This document shows positions 25,740 through 39,785 of a DNA stretch of 64,000 nt, piece after piece. Every line of letters starts with the position of its first letter. Within the stretch, counting starts at the first letter, position 1. Both the position numbers and the translations under genes were made by a program. The stretch is from Hydractinia symbiolongicarpus (taxonomy: Eukaryota; Cnidaria; Hydrozoa; Anthoathecata; Hydractiniidae): contig NC_079881.1 of the NCBI RefSeq assembly GCF_029227915.1, positions 23,847,501-23,911,500 on the forward strand. Direction: 5' to 3'. The notes beneath the pieces were generated by a model. It did no database searches. It saw only the letters and a program-made list of their open reading frames with translations, and was not told the origin of the DNA.

Positions 25740-28700
25740 TGTATTTAGCGATAGTATTCGGATATTACTAGGTTGCATCGCTTTAAACAGTGAAACGCTT
25801 GACTGAGGGACTTAATTGAACTGATTTTGGACTTTGACTTTGTAAATGTGATAAATGAGCCAGTTTGACTACAAGAAATAACATTTTTCTTAATTTGACA
25901 TGATTGCTGGAACTCAGCGATTACACTGGGCACTGTCTTAGCGCTATACTAAAAAATTAAGATAAACAAGTCACTTTTTACTGTGGGACCAATCCTAGCC
26001 GTTAACCCGCGCTGAAGAAATAGCGACAGGTTCAAAAACTACAATTCATTGACTTTCTAACGGTGTCAATCCGTGTGAGTTACAGCGGTTGTGTCACATA
26101 TTCTTACCAACATGTATTAGGTGATTTTCTTCCGATATTACTAAGTTGTATTGCTTTTAAATGTGAAACGATTGACTGTGGGAATTACTAGAACTGATTC
26201 TTGGCTGTGACCTTATAAAGGTGATAAATGAGCCAATTCGTGTCCAAAGAATAACATTCTTCTTAATATGACATGATTGCTGGAATTCAGAGATTACATT
26301 AGGCTCTGTGGTAGCGATTTATTTAAAAATTTAGATAAATAAGTCATTTCTTACTGTGGGACCAATCCTGGCCGTTAGCACGCGCTGAATAAATAGGAAC
26401 AGTTACAAAAACTGTATTTCATTGACTTTTTAGCGGTATAAGTCCGTTTGAGTTACAACGGTTCTGTCACATATTCGTACCAACATGTATTTAGCGATAG
26501 TATTCGGATATTACTAGGTTGCATCGCTTTAAACAGTGAAACGCTTGACTGAGGGACTTAATTGAACTGATTTTGGACTTTGACTTTAAAAATAAGATAA
26601 ATGAGCCAGTTTGACTACAAGAAATAACATTTTTCTTAATTTTACATGATTGCTGGAACTCAGCGATTACACTGGGCACTGTCTTAGCGATTTACTAAAA
26701 AATTAAGATAAATAAGTCACTTTTTACTGTGGTACCAATCCTAGCCGTTACCTCGCGCTGAAGAAATAGAGACAGTTTTAAAAACTACATTTTATTTACT
26801 TTCTAACGGCGTCACTCCGTTTGAGTTGCAACGGTTGCGTCACATATTCGTACTAACATGTATTTAGCGATATTTTTCCGCTATTACTAGGTTGCATCGC
26901 TTTTAACAGTGAAACGATTGACTGTGGGACTTAATTGAACTCATTTTGGACTGTGACCTTATAAATGTTAAAGTGAGACAATTGGACTTGAAGAAATAAC
27001 ATTCTTCTTAATTTGACATGATTGCCGAAACTCAGCGATTACACTGGGCCCTGTGGTAGCGATTCATTTAAAAATTAAGATAAAAAATTCAGTTTTTACT
27101 GTGGGATCAATCCTAGCCGTTAGCGCGCGCTGAAGAAATAGAGACAGTTTCAAATACTACATTTCACTGACTTTCTAACGGTGTCAGTCCGTTTAAGTTA
27201 CAACGGTTGGGTCACATATTCGTACCAACATGTATTTAGCGATATTTTTCTGATATTACTTGGTTGCATCGCTTTTAACAGTGAAACGATTGATTGTGGG
27301 ACTTAATTGAACTATCTTTGGACTGTGACCTGATAATTGTAATAAATGAGACAAGTGGTCTCCAAGAAATAACATTCTTCTTAATTTGACATGATTGCCG
27401 GACTCAGCCATTACACTGGGCGCTGTCGTAGCGCTTTATTAAAAAATTAAGATAAATAAGTCATTTTCTACTGCGGGACCAATCCTAGGCGTTATCGCAT
27501 GATGAAGAAGCAACGACAGTTTCAAAAACTACATCTCACTGACTTTCTGACGGTGTCAGTCCGTTTGAGTTACAACGGTTGGGTCACATATTAGTACCAA
27601 CATGTATTTAGCGATATTATTCTGATATTACTAAGTTGTATTGCTTTTAACAGTGAAACGATTGACTGTGGGAATTAATTGAACTGATTCTAGAATATGA
27701 CCATATAAATGTGATAAATGAGAAAATTGGACTCCTAGAAATAACATTCTCTTAAATTGAATTGATTGCCGGAACTTAGCGATTACATTGGGCGCTGTGG
27801 TAGCGCTTTATTTAAAAATTTAGATAAATAAATCATTTTTTACTGTGGCACCAATCCTAGCCGTTAGTTCGCGCTGCAGAAATACAAAAAGTTTCAAAAA
27901 CTACATTTCATTACTTTTTAATGGGGTCAATCCGTTTGAGTTACAACGGTTGCGTCACATACTCGTACCAACATGTATTTAGTGATTTTCTTCCGATATT
28001 ACTAAGTTGTATTGCTTTTAACAGTGAAACGATTGACTGTGGGAATTAATTGAACTGATTCTAGAATGTGACCTTATAAATGTGATAAATGAGCCAATTG
28101 GTCTCCAAGGAATAACATTCTTCTTAATTTGACATGATTGCTGGAATTCAGGGATTACATTAGATTCGGTGGTAGCGCTTTATTTAAAAATTTAGATAAA
28201 TAAGTTTTTCCTTACTGTGGGACCAATCCTGGCTGTTAGCACGCACTGAATAAATAGGAACCGTTCCAAAGACTACATTTCATTGACTTTCTAGCGGTAT
28301 AAATTCGTTTGAGTCACAACGGTTGCGTCACATATTCGTACCAACAAGTATTTAGCGATTTCTTTCCGATAATACTAAGTTGTATCGCTTTAAACAGTGA
28401 AACGCTTGACTGAAGGAATTAATTGAACTGATTTTGGAATTTGACTTTGTAAATGTGATAAATGAGCCAGTTTGACTACAAGAAATAACATTTTTCTTAA
28501 TTTGACATGATTGCAGGTACTCAGCGATTACACTGGGCACTGTCTTAGCGCTTTACTAAAAAATTAAGATAAACAAGTCACTTTTTACTGTGGGACCATT
28601 CCTAGCCGTTAGCCCGCGCTGAAGAAATAGAGACAGTTTCAAAAACTACTTCATTTACTTTCTAACGGTGTCAATCCGTTTGAGTTACAACTGTTGCGTC

Positions 28701-31514
28701 ACATATTCTTACCAACATGTATTTGGTGATTTTCTTCCGATATTACTAAGTTGTATTGCTTTTAAATGTGAAACGATTGACTGTGGGAATTACTAGAACT
28801 GATTCTGTGCTGTGCCCTTATAAATGTGATAAATGAGCCAATTGGTGTCCAAAGAATAACATTCTTCTTAATATGACATGATTGCTGGAATTCAGAGATT
28901 ACATTAGGCTCTGTGGTAGCGCTTTATTTAAAAATTTAGATAAATAAGACATTTCTTACTGTGGGACCAATCCTGGCCGTTAGCACGCGCTGAATAAATA
29001 GGAACAGTTACAAAAACTGTATTTCATTGACTTTCTAGCGGTATAAGTCCGTTTAAGTTACAACGGTTCTGTCACATATTCGTACCAACATGTATTTAGC
29101 GATAGTATTCGGATATTACTAGGTTGCATCGCTTTAAACAGTGAAACGCTCGACTGAGGGACTTAATTGAACTGATTTTGGACTTTGACTTTGTAAATGT
29201 GATAAATGAGCCAGTTTGACTACAAGAAATAACATTTTTCTTAATTTGACATGATTGCTGGAACTCAGCGATTACACTGGGCACTGTCTTAGCGCTTTAC
29301 TAAAAAATTAAGATAAACAAGTCATTTTTTACTGTGGGACCAATCCTAGCCGTTAACCCGCGCTAAAGAAATAGAGACAGTTTCAAAAACTACTTCATTT
29401 ACTTTCTAACGGTGTCAATCCGTGTGAGTTACAGCGGTTGCGTCATATATTCTTACCAACATGTATTTGGTGATTTTCTTCCGATATTACTAAGTGGTTT
29501 TGCTTTTAAATGTGAAACGATTGACTGTGGGAATTACTAGAACTGATTCTGGGCTGTGACCTTATAAAGGTGATAAATGAGCCAATTGGGGTCCAAAGAA
29601 TAACATTCTTCTTAATATGACATGATTGCTGGAATTCAGAGATTACATTAGGCTCTGTGGTAGCGCTTTATTTAAAAATTTAGATAAATAAGTCATTTCT
29701 TACTGTGGGACCAATCCTGGCCGTTAGCACGCGCTGAATAAATAGGAACAGTTACAAAAACTGTATTTCATTGACTTTCTAGCGGTATAAGCCCGTTTGA
29801 GTTACAACGGTTCTGTCACATATTCGTACCAACACGTATTTAGCGATAGTATTCGGATATTACTAGGTTGCATCGCTTTAAACAGTGAAACGCTCGACTG
29901 AGGGACTTAATTGAACTGATTTTGGACTTTGACTTTGTAAATGTGATAAATGAGCCAGTTTGACTACAAGAAATAACATTTTTCTTAATTTGACATGATT
30001 GCTGGAACTCAGCGATTACACTGGGCACTGTCTTAGCGCTTTACTAAAAAATTAAGATAAACAAGTCATTTTTTACTGTGGGACCAATCCTAGCCGTTAA
30101 CCCGCGCTGAAGAAATAGAGACAGTTTCAAAAGCTACTTCATTTACTTTCTAACGGTGTCAATCCGTGTGAGTTACAGCGGTTGCGTCACATATTCTTAC
30201 CAACATGTATTTGGTGATTTTCTTCCGATATTACTAAGTTGTATTGCTTTTAAATGTGAAACGATTGACTGTGGGAATTACTAGAACTGATTCTGGGCTG
30301 TGACCTTATAAAGGTGATAAATGAGCCAATTGGTGACCAAAGAATAACATTCTTCTTAATATGACATGATTGCTGGAATTCAGAGATTACATTAGGCTCT
30401 GTGGTAGCGCTTTATTTAAAAATTTAGATAAATAAGTCATTTCTTACTGTGGGACCAATCCTGGCCGTTAGCACGCGCTGAATAAATAGGAACAGTTACA
30501 AAAACTGTATTTCATTGACTTTTTAGCTGTATAAGTCCGTTTGAGTTACAACGGTTCTGTCACATATTCGTACCAACATGTATTTAGCGATAGTATTCGG
30601 ATATTACTAGGTTGCATCGCTTTAAACAGTGAAACGCTTGACTGAGGGACTTAATTGAACTGATTTTGGACTTTGACTTTAAAAATAAGATAAATGAGCC
30701 AGTTTGACTACAAGAAATAACATTTTTCTTAATTTTACATGATTGCTGGAACTCAGCGATTACACTGAGCACTGTCTTAGCGCTTTACTAAAACATTAAG
30801 ATAAATAAGTCACTTTTTAGTGTGGGACCAATCCTAGCCGTTAGCTCGCGCTGAAGAAATAGAGACAGTTTCAAAAACTACATTTTATTTACTTTCTAAC
30901 GGCGTCAATCCGTTTGAGTTGCAACGGTTGCGTCACATATTCGTACTAACATGTATTTAGCGATATTTTTCCGCTATTACTAGGTTGCATCGCTTTTAAC
31001 AGTGAAACGATTGACTGTGGGACTTAATTGAACTCATTTTGGACTGTGACCTTATAAATGTTAAAGTGAGACAATTGGACTTGAAGAAATAACATTCTTC
31101 TTAATTTGACATGATTGCCGAAACTCAGCGATTACACTGGGCCCTGTGGTAGCGATTCATTTAAAAATTAAGATAAAAAATTCAGTTTTTACTGTGGGAT
31201 CAATCCTAGCCGTTAGCGCGCGCTGAAGAAATAGAGACAGTTTCAAATACTACATTTCACTGACTTTCTAACGGTGTCAGTCCGTTTAAGTTACAACGGT
31301 TGGGTCACATATTCGTACCAACATGTATTTAGCGATATTTTTCTGATATTACTTGGTTGCATCGCTTTTAACAGTGAAACGATTGATTGTGGGACTTAAT
31401 TGAACTATCTTTGGACTGTGACCTGATAATTGTAATAAATGAGACAAGTGGTCTCCAAGAAATAACATTCTTCTTAATTTGACATGATTGCCGGACTCAG
31501 CCATTACACTGGGC
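25740..31514 (+). repeat. 744-bp 2-mer ladder with an 11-monomer long-range copy
   Basis: A diagnostic monomer (CATCGCTTTAAACAGTGAAA with GACTGAGGGACTTAATTG and TTTGACTTTGTAAATGTG) recurs with a partner monomer. Fixed points in it fall at 25745, 26491, 28352, 29096, 29840 and 30584, so the last four are steps of 744 bp. In addition, about 26270-27421 and 30363-31514 are near-identical at an offset of 4,093 bp, or 11 monomers. They share the private change TTTGACTTTAAAAATAAGAT and the run TTGAGTTGCAACGG (26821 and 30914). Confidence 0.87.
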
Positions 31515-34500
31515 GCTGTGGTAGCGCTTCATTTAAAAAATTAGATAAATAAGTCATTCTTTACTGTGGGTCCAATACTAGCCGTTATCTCGCGCTCAAG
31601 AAATAGAGACAGTTTCAAAAACTACATTTCATTGAATTTCTAACGGGGTCAATCCGTTTGAGTTACAACGGCTGCCTCACATATTCGTACCAACATGTAT
31701 TTAGTGATTTTCTTCCGATAGTACTAAGTTGTATTGCTTTTAACACCGAAACGATTGACTGTGGGACTTAATTGAACTATCTTTGGACTGTGACCTGATA
31801 ATTGTAATAAATGAGACAAGTGGTCTCCAAGAAATAACATTCTTCTTAATTTGAAATCATTGCAGGACTCAGCAATTACACTGGGCGCTGTGGTAGCGCT
31901 TCATTTAAAAATTTAGATAAATAAGTCATTCTTTACTGTGGGACCAATCCTAGGCGTTATCGCGTCCTTAAGAAATAGAGACAGTTTCAAAAACTACATT
32001 TCATTGAATTTCTAACGGGGTCAATCTGTTTGAGTTACAACGGTTGCCTCACATATTCGTACCAACATGTATTTAGTGATTTTCTTCCGATATTACTAAG
32101 TTGTATTGCTTTTAACACCGAAACGATTGACTGTGGGACTTAATTGAACTATCTTTGGACTGTGACCTGATAATTGTAATAAATGAGACAAGTGGTCTCC
32201 AAGAAATAACATTCTTCTTAATTTGAAATGATTGCAGGACTCAGCAATTACACTGGGCGCTGTGGTAGCGCTTTATTTAAAAATTTAGATAAATAAGTCA
32301 TTCTTTACTGTGGGACCAATCCTAGGCGTTATGGCGTGCTTAAGAATTAGCGACAGATTCAAAAACTACATTTCACTGACTTTCTAACGGTGTCAGTCCG
32401 TTTGAGTTACAACGGTTTGGTCACATATTCGTACCAACATGTATTTAGCGATAGTATTCGGATGTTACTAGGTTGCATCGCTTTTAACAGTGAAACGCTT
32501 GACTGTGGGACTTAATTGAACTAATTTTGGCCTTTGACCTTATAAATGTGATAAATGCGCCAGTTTGACTACAAGAAATAACATTCTTCTTAATTTGACA
32601 TGATTGCTGGAACTCAGCGATTACACTTGGGCACTGTGGTAGCGCTTTATTATAAAATTAAGATAAACAAGTCATTTTTTACTGTGGGACCAATCCTAGC
32701 CGTTATCTGGCGCTGAAGAAATAAAGACAGCTTCAAAAACTACATTTCATTTACTTTCTAACGGTGTCAATCCGTTTGAGTTACAACGGTTGCGTCACAT
32801 AGTCGTACCAACATGTATTTAGTGATTTTCTTCCGATATTACTAAGTTGTATCGCTTTTAAGAGTGAAACGATTGACTGTGGCATTTAATTGAACTGATT
32901 CTGGACTGTGACCTTAAAAATGTGATAAATTAGCCTATTGGATTCCAAGGAATAACATTCTTCTTAAATTGACATGATTGTTGAATTCAGCGAGTACACT
33001 AGTCTCTGTGGTAGCGCTTTGTTTAAATAATTAGATAAATAAGTCTTCTTTGCCGAGGGACCAATCCTGGCCGTTAGCAGGCGCTGAGTAAATAGGAACA
33101 GTTTCAAAGACTACATTTCATTGACTTTCTAGCGCTATAAATCTGTTTGAGTTACAACAGTTGCGTCACATATTCGTACTAACATGTATTTAGCGATAGT
33201 ATTCGGATGTTACTAGGTTGCATCGCCTTTAACAGTGAAACGCTTGACTGTGGGACTTAATTGAACTAATTTTAGCCTTTCACCTTATAAATGTGATAAA
33301 TGAGCCAGTTTCACTACAAGAAATAACATTCTTCTTAATTTGACATGATTGCTGGAACTCAGCGATTACACTGGGCACTGTGGTAGCGCTTTATTAAAAA
33401 ATTAAGATAAACAAGTCATTTTTTACTGTGGCACCAATCCTAGCTGTTAACTCGCAGTGAGGAAATAGAGACAATTTCAAGAACTGCATTTCATTTACTT
33501 TCTAACGGTGTCAATCCGTTTGAGTTACAACGGTTGCGTCACATATTCGTACCAACATGTATTTAGTGTTTTTATTCCGATAATACTAAGTTGTATTGCT
33601 TTTAACAGTGAAACGATTGACTGTGGGACTTAATTGAACTAATTTTGGACTGTGACCTTATAAATGTGAAAGTGAGACAATTGGACTTCAAGAAATAACA
33701 TTCTTTTTAATTTGACATGATTGCTGGAACTCAGCGATTAGACTGGGCACTGTGGTAGCGCTTTACTAAAAAATTAAGATAAACAAGTCATTTTTTACTG
33801 TGGGACTAATCCTAGCCGTTATCTCGCGCTGAAGAAATAGAGACAGTTTCAAACACTACATTTCATTTACTTTTTAACGGTGTCAATCCGTTTGAATTAC
33901 AACGGTTGCGTCACATATTCGTACCAACATGTATTTAGTGAGTTTCTTCCGATATTACTAAGTTATATCGCTTTTAGGAGTGAAACGATTGACTGTGGGA
34001 CTTAATTGAACTAATTCTGGACTGTGACCTTATAAATGTGATAAATGAGCCAATTGGACTCCAAGGAATAACATTCTTCTTAAATTGACATGATTGTTGA
34101 ATTCAGCAAGTACACTAGGCTCTGTGGTAGCGCTTTATTTAAATATTTAGATAAATAAGTCTTTTTTTGCCGAGGGACCAATCCTGGCCGTTAGCACGCG
34201 CTGAATAAATAGGAACAGTTTCAAAGACTACATTTCATTGACTTTCTAGCGTTATAAATCTGTTTGACTTACAACTGTTGCGCCACATATTCATACCAAC
34301 ATGTATTTAGCGATAGTATTCGGATGTTACTAGGTTGCATCGCCTTTAACAGTGAACGCTTGACTGTGGGACTTAATTGAACTGATTTTGGCCTTTGACC
34401 TTATAAATGTGATAAATGAGCCAGTTTCACTACAAGAAATAACATTCTTCTTAATTTGACATGATTGCTGGAACTCAGCGATTACACTGGGCACTGTGGT

Positions 34501-34610
34501 AGCGCTTTATTAAAAAATTAAGATAAACAAGTCATTTTTTACTGTGGGACCAATCCTAGCCGTTATCTGGCGCTGAAGAAATAGAGACAGTTTCAAAAAC
34601 TCCATTTCAT

Positions 34611-35850
34611 TGACTTTCGAACGGTGTCAATCCGTTTGAGTTACAACGGTTGCGTCACATATTTGTACCAACATATATTTAGCGATATGTTTCAGATATT
34701 ACTAGGTTGCATCGCTTTTAACAGTGAAACGATTGACTGTGGGACTTAATTGAAGTAACTTTGGACTGTGACCTGATAAATGTGATAAATGAGACAATTG
34801 GACTCGAAGAAATAACATTCTTTTTAAATTGACGTGATTGCCGGAACTTAGCGAGTACATTGGGCGCTGTGGTAGCGCTTCATTTAAAAATTTAGATAAA
34901 TGAGTCATCTTTACTGTGGGACCAATCCTAGCCGTTATGGCGCGCTGAAGAAATAGCGACAGTTTTAAAAACTAAATATCTTTGACTTTCTAACGCTATC
35001 AATCCGCTTCAGTTACAACGGTTGGGTCACATATTCGTACCAACATGTATTTAGCGATATTTTTCCGCAATTACAAGGTTGCATCGCTTCTAACAGTGAA
35101 ACGAGTGACTGTGGGACTTAATTGAACTGATTTTGAACTGTGACCTTATAAATGTGAAAGTGAGACAATTGCACTTCAAGAAATAACATTCTTCTTAATT
35201 TGGCGTGATTGCCGAAACTCAGCGATTACATTGGTGCTGTGGTAGCGCTTTATTAAAAAATTAAGATAAACAAGTCATTTTTTACTGTGGGACCAATCCT
35301 AGCCGTTATCTGGCGCTGAAGAAATAGAGACAGTTTCAAAAACTCCATTTCATTGACTTTCTAACGGTGTCAATCCGTTTGAGTTACAACGGTTGCGTCA
35401 CATATTTGTACCAACATATATTTAGCGATATTTTTCTGATATTACTAGGTTGCATCGCTTTTAACAGTGAAACGATTGACTGTGGGACTTAATTGAAGTA
35501 ACTTTGGACTGTGACCTGATAAATGTGATAAATGAGACAATTGGACTCGAAGAAATAACATTCTTTTTAAATTGACGTGATTGCCGGAACTTAGCGAGTA
35601 CATTGGGAGCTGTGGTAGCGCTTCATTTAAAAATTTAGATAAATGAGTCATCTTTACTGTGGGACCAATCCTAGCCGTTATCGCGCGCTGAAGGAATAGC
35701 GACAGTTTCAAAAACTAAATATCTTTGACTTTCTAACGCTATCAATCCGCTTCAGTTACAACGGTTGGGTCACATATTCGTACCAACATGTATTTAGCGA
35801 TATTTTTCCGCTATTACAAGGTTGCATCGCTTCTAACAGTGAAACGAGTG
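34611..35850 (+). repeat. Tandem 2-mer duplication (743 bp)
   Basis: The sequence from about 34611, with CACATATTTGTACCAACATA, GAAGTAACTTTGGACTGTG, AGTCATCTTTACTGTGGG and AACTAAATATCTTTGACTTT, is repeated from about 35354 at an offset of 743 bp. Only a few differences are visible, for example ATGGCGCGCTG against ATCGCGCGCTG. Confidence 0.85.
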
Positions 35851-36000
35851 ACTGTGGGACTTAATTGAACTGATTTTGGACTGTGACCTTATAAATGTGA
35901 AAGTGAGACAATTGGACTTCAAGAAATAACATTCTTCTTAATTTGACATGATTGCCGAAACTCAGCGATTACATTGGTGCTGTGGTAGCGATTCATTTAA

Positions 36001-38950
36001 AAATTAAGATAAAAAATTCAGTTTTTACTGTGGGACCAATCCTAGTCGTTAGCGCGCGCTGAAAATATTGAGACAGGTTTAAAAACTCCATTTCATTGAC
36101 TTTCTAACGGTGTCAATCCGTTTGAGTTACAACGGTTGCGTCACATATTCGTACCAACATGTATTTTGTGATTTTCCTCCGATATTACTAAGTTGTATTG
36201 CTTTTAACAGTGAAACGATTGACTGTGGGAATTAATGGAACTGATTCTGGACTGCGACCATATAAATGTGATAAATGAGCCAACTGGTCTCCAAGGAATA
36301 ACATTCTTCTTAATTTGACATGGTTGCCGGAATTCATCGATTACATTAGCTTCTGTGGTATCGCTTTATGTAAAAATTTAGATAAATAAGTTTTTTCTTA
36401 CTGTGGGTCCATTCCTGACCGTTAGCACGCGCTGAATAAATAGGAACAGTTCCAAAGTCTACATTTCATTGAATTTCTAGCGGTATAAATCCGGTTAAGT
36501 TTTAACGGTTGGGTCACATATTCGTACCAACATGTATTTAGCGATAGTATTCGGATATTACTAGGTTGCATCGCTTTTAACAGTGAAACGCTTGACTGTG
36601 GGACTTAATTGAACTGATTTTGGACTGTGACCTTATAAATGTGAAAGTGAGACAATTGGACTTCAAGAAATAACATTCTTCTTAATTTGACATGATTGCC
36701 GAAACTCAGCGATTACATTGGTGCTGTGGTAGCGATTCATTTAAAAATTAAGATAAAAAATTCAGTTTTTACTGTGGGACCAATCCTAGTCGTTAGCGCG
36801 CGCTGAAAATATTGAGACAGGTTTAAAAACTCCATTTCATTGACTTTCTAACGGTGTCAATCCGTTTGAGTTACAACGGTTGCGTCACATATTCGTACCA
36901 ACATGTATTTTGTGATTTTCCTCCGATATTACTAAGTTGTATTGCTTTTAACAGTGAAACGATTGACTGTGGGAATTAATGGAACTGATTCTGGACTGCG
37001 ACCATATAAATGTGATAAATGAGCCAACTGGTCTCCAAGGAATAACATTCTTCTTAATTTGACATGGTTGCCGGAATTCATCGATTACATTAGCTTCTGT
37101 GGTATCGCTTTATGTAAAAATTTAGATAAATAAGTTTTTTCTTACTGTGGGTCCATTCCTGACCGTTAGCACGCGCTGAATAAATAGGAACAGTTCCAAA
37201 GTCTACATTTCATTGAATTTCTAGCGGTATAAATCCGGTTAAGTTTTAACGGTTGGGTCACATATTCGTACCAACATGTATTTAGCGATAGTATTCGGAT
37301 ATTACTAGGTTGCATCGCTTTTAACAGTGAAACGCTTGACTGTGGGACTTAATAGAACTGATTTTGGACTTTGACCTTATAAATGTGATAAATGAGCCAA
37401 TTGGACTCCAAGGAATAACATTCTTCTTAAATTGACATGATTGTTGAATTCAGCAAGTACACTAGGCTCTGTGGTAGCGCTTTATTTAAATATTTAGATA
37501 AATAAGTCTTTTTTGCCGAGGGACCAATCCTGGCCGTTAGCACGCGCTGAATAAATAGGAACAGTTTCAAAGACTACATTTCATTGACTTTCTAGCGGTA
37601 TAAATCTGTTTGACTTACAACTGTTGCGCAACATATTCATACCAACATGTATTTAGCGATAGTATTCGGATGTTACTAGGTTGCATCGCCTTTAACAGTG
37701 AACGCTTGACTGTGGGACTTAATTGAACTGATTTTGGCCTTTGACCTTATAAATGTGATAAATGAGCCAGTTTCACTACAAGAAATAACATTCTTCTTAA
37801 TTTGACATGATTGCTGGAACTCAGCGATTACACTGGGCACTGTGGTAGCGCTTTATTAAAAAATTAAGATAAACAAGTCATTTTTTACTGTGGGACCAAT
37901 CCTAGCCGTTATCTGGCGCTGAAGAAATAGAGACAGTTTCAAAAACTCCATTTCATTGACTTTCTGACGGTGTCAATCCGTTTGACTTACAACGGTTGCG
38001 TCACATATTTGTACCAACATATATTTAGCGATATTTTTCTGATATTACCAGGTTGCATCGCTTTTAACAGTGAAACGATTGATTGTGGGACTTAATTGAA
38101 GTAACTTTGGACTGTGACCATATAAATGTGAAAGTGAGACAATTGGACTTCAAGAAATAACATTCTTCTTAATTTGACATGATTGCCGAAACTCAGCGAT
38201 TACATTGGTGCTGTGGTAGCGATTCATTTAAAAATTAAGATAAAAAATTCAGTTTTTACTGTGGGACCAATCCTAGTCGTTAGCGCGCGCAGAAAATATT
38301 GAGACAGGTTTAAAAACTCCATTTCATTGACTTTCTAACGGTGTCAATCCGTTTGAGTTACAACGGTTGCGTCACATATTCGTACCAACATGTATTTTGT
38401 GATTTTCCTCCGATATTACTAAGTTGTATTGCTTTTAACAGTGAAACGATTGACTGTGGGAATTAATGGAACTAATTCTGGACTGCGACCATATAAATGT
38501 GATAAATGAGCCAACTGGTCTCCAAGGAATAACATTCTTCTTAATTTGACATGGTTGCCGGAATTCATCGATTACATTAGCTTCTGTGGTATCGTTTTAT
38601 GTAAAAATTTAGATAAATAAGTTTTTTCTTACTGTGGGTCCATTCCTGACCGTTAGCACGCACTGAATAAATAGGAACAGTTCCAAAGTCTACATTTCAT
38701 TGACTTTCTAGCGGTATAAATCCGGTTAAGTTTTAACGGTTGGGTCACATATTCGTACCAACATGTATTTAGCGATAGTATTCGGATATTACTAGGTTGC
38801 ATCGCTTTTAACAGTGAAACGCTTGACTGTGGGACTTAATTGAACTGATTTTGGACTTTAACCTTATAAATGTGATAAATGAGCCAGTTTGACTACAAAA
38901 AATAACATTCTTCTTAATTTGACATGGTTGCTGGAACTCAGCGATTACAC
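36001..38950 (+). repeat. 2-mer/4-mer higher-order repeat with GAAAATATTGAGACAGG monomer
   Basis: The marker GCGCGCGCTGAAAATATTGA occurs at 36052 and 36796, a step of 744 bp. It recurs in the slightly changed form GCGCGCGCAGAAAATATTGA at 38283, a step of 1,487 bp. The linked partner monomer is marked by GTTAAGTTTTAACGGTTGGG and ACTGTGGGTCCATTCCTGAC. The 36796-38283 interval has an inserted monomer pair (37400-38090) that also matches 34040-34750, so copy and insertion of blocks is visible. Confidence 0.82.
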
Positions 38951-39769
38951 TGGGCGCAGTGGTAGCGCTTTATTAAAAAATTAAGATAAATAAGTCATGT
39001 TTTACTGTGGGACCAATCCTAGCCGTTAGCGCGCGCTGAAGAAATAGAGACAGTTTCAATTACCACGTTTCACTGACTTTCTAGCGGTGTCAATCCGTTT
39101 GAGTTACAACGGGTGCGTCACATACTCGTACCAACATGTATTTAGCGATATTTTTCCGCTATTACTAGGTTGCATCGCTTTTAACAGTGAAACGATTGAC
39201 TGTGGGACTTAATTGAACTCATATTGGACTGTGACCTTATAAATGTGAAAGTGAGACAATTGGAATTGAAGAAATAACATTCTTCTTAATTTGACATGAT
39301 TGCAGAAACTCAGCGATTACACTGGGCCCTGTGGTAGCGATTCATTTAAAAATTAAGATAAAAAATTCAGTTTTTACTGTGGGACCAATCCTAGCCGTTA
39401 GCGCGCGCTGAAGAAATAGATACAGTTTCAAATACTTCATTTCACTGACTTTCTAACGGTGTCAGTCCGTTTAAGTTACAACGGTTCTGTCACATATTCG
39501 TACCAACATGTATTTAGCGATATTTTTCTGATATTACTAGGTTGCATCGCTTTTAACAGTGAAACGATTGATTGTGGGACTTAATTGATGTAACTTTGGA
39601 CTGTGACCTGATAAATGTAATAAATGAGAAAAATTGTCTCCAAGAAATAGCATTCTTCTTAATTTGACATGATTGCCGGACTCAGCCATTACACTGGGCG
39701 CTGTGGTAGCGCTTCATTTAAAAATTTAGATAAATAAGTCAATCTTTACTGTGGGACCAATCCTAGGCG

Positions 39770-39785
39770 TTATCGCGCTATCAAT
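39770..39785 (+). other. Internal deletion shortening one monomer to 318 bp
   Basis: Landmarks at 39510 and 39828 are only 318 bp apart. At GTTATCGCGCTATCAATCCG the sequence jumps from the GCGCGCTGAAGAAATAG part directly to the CTATCAATCCGCTTC part, removing about 54 bp. The two sides share GCGC/CGCT, so a microhomology-mediated deletion is likely. Confidence 0.75.

Noticed and set aside
25745-30772. Recurring 62-codon minus-strand ORFs beginning M(P/L)SVIAE, also at 53765
   Set aside because: They repeat at monomer-multiple spacing and are satellite read through a frame that lacks stops in one subtype. Some have frame-specific substitutions with no sign of protein conservation.
34702-35711. 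Minus-strand ORFs of 68 and 88 codons
   Set aside because: Same satellite origin, duplicated by the 743-bp tandem repeat. The longer one differs only because one copy has lost a stop.
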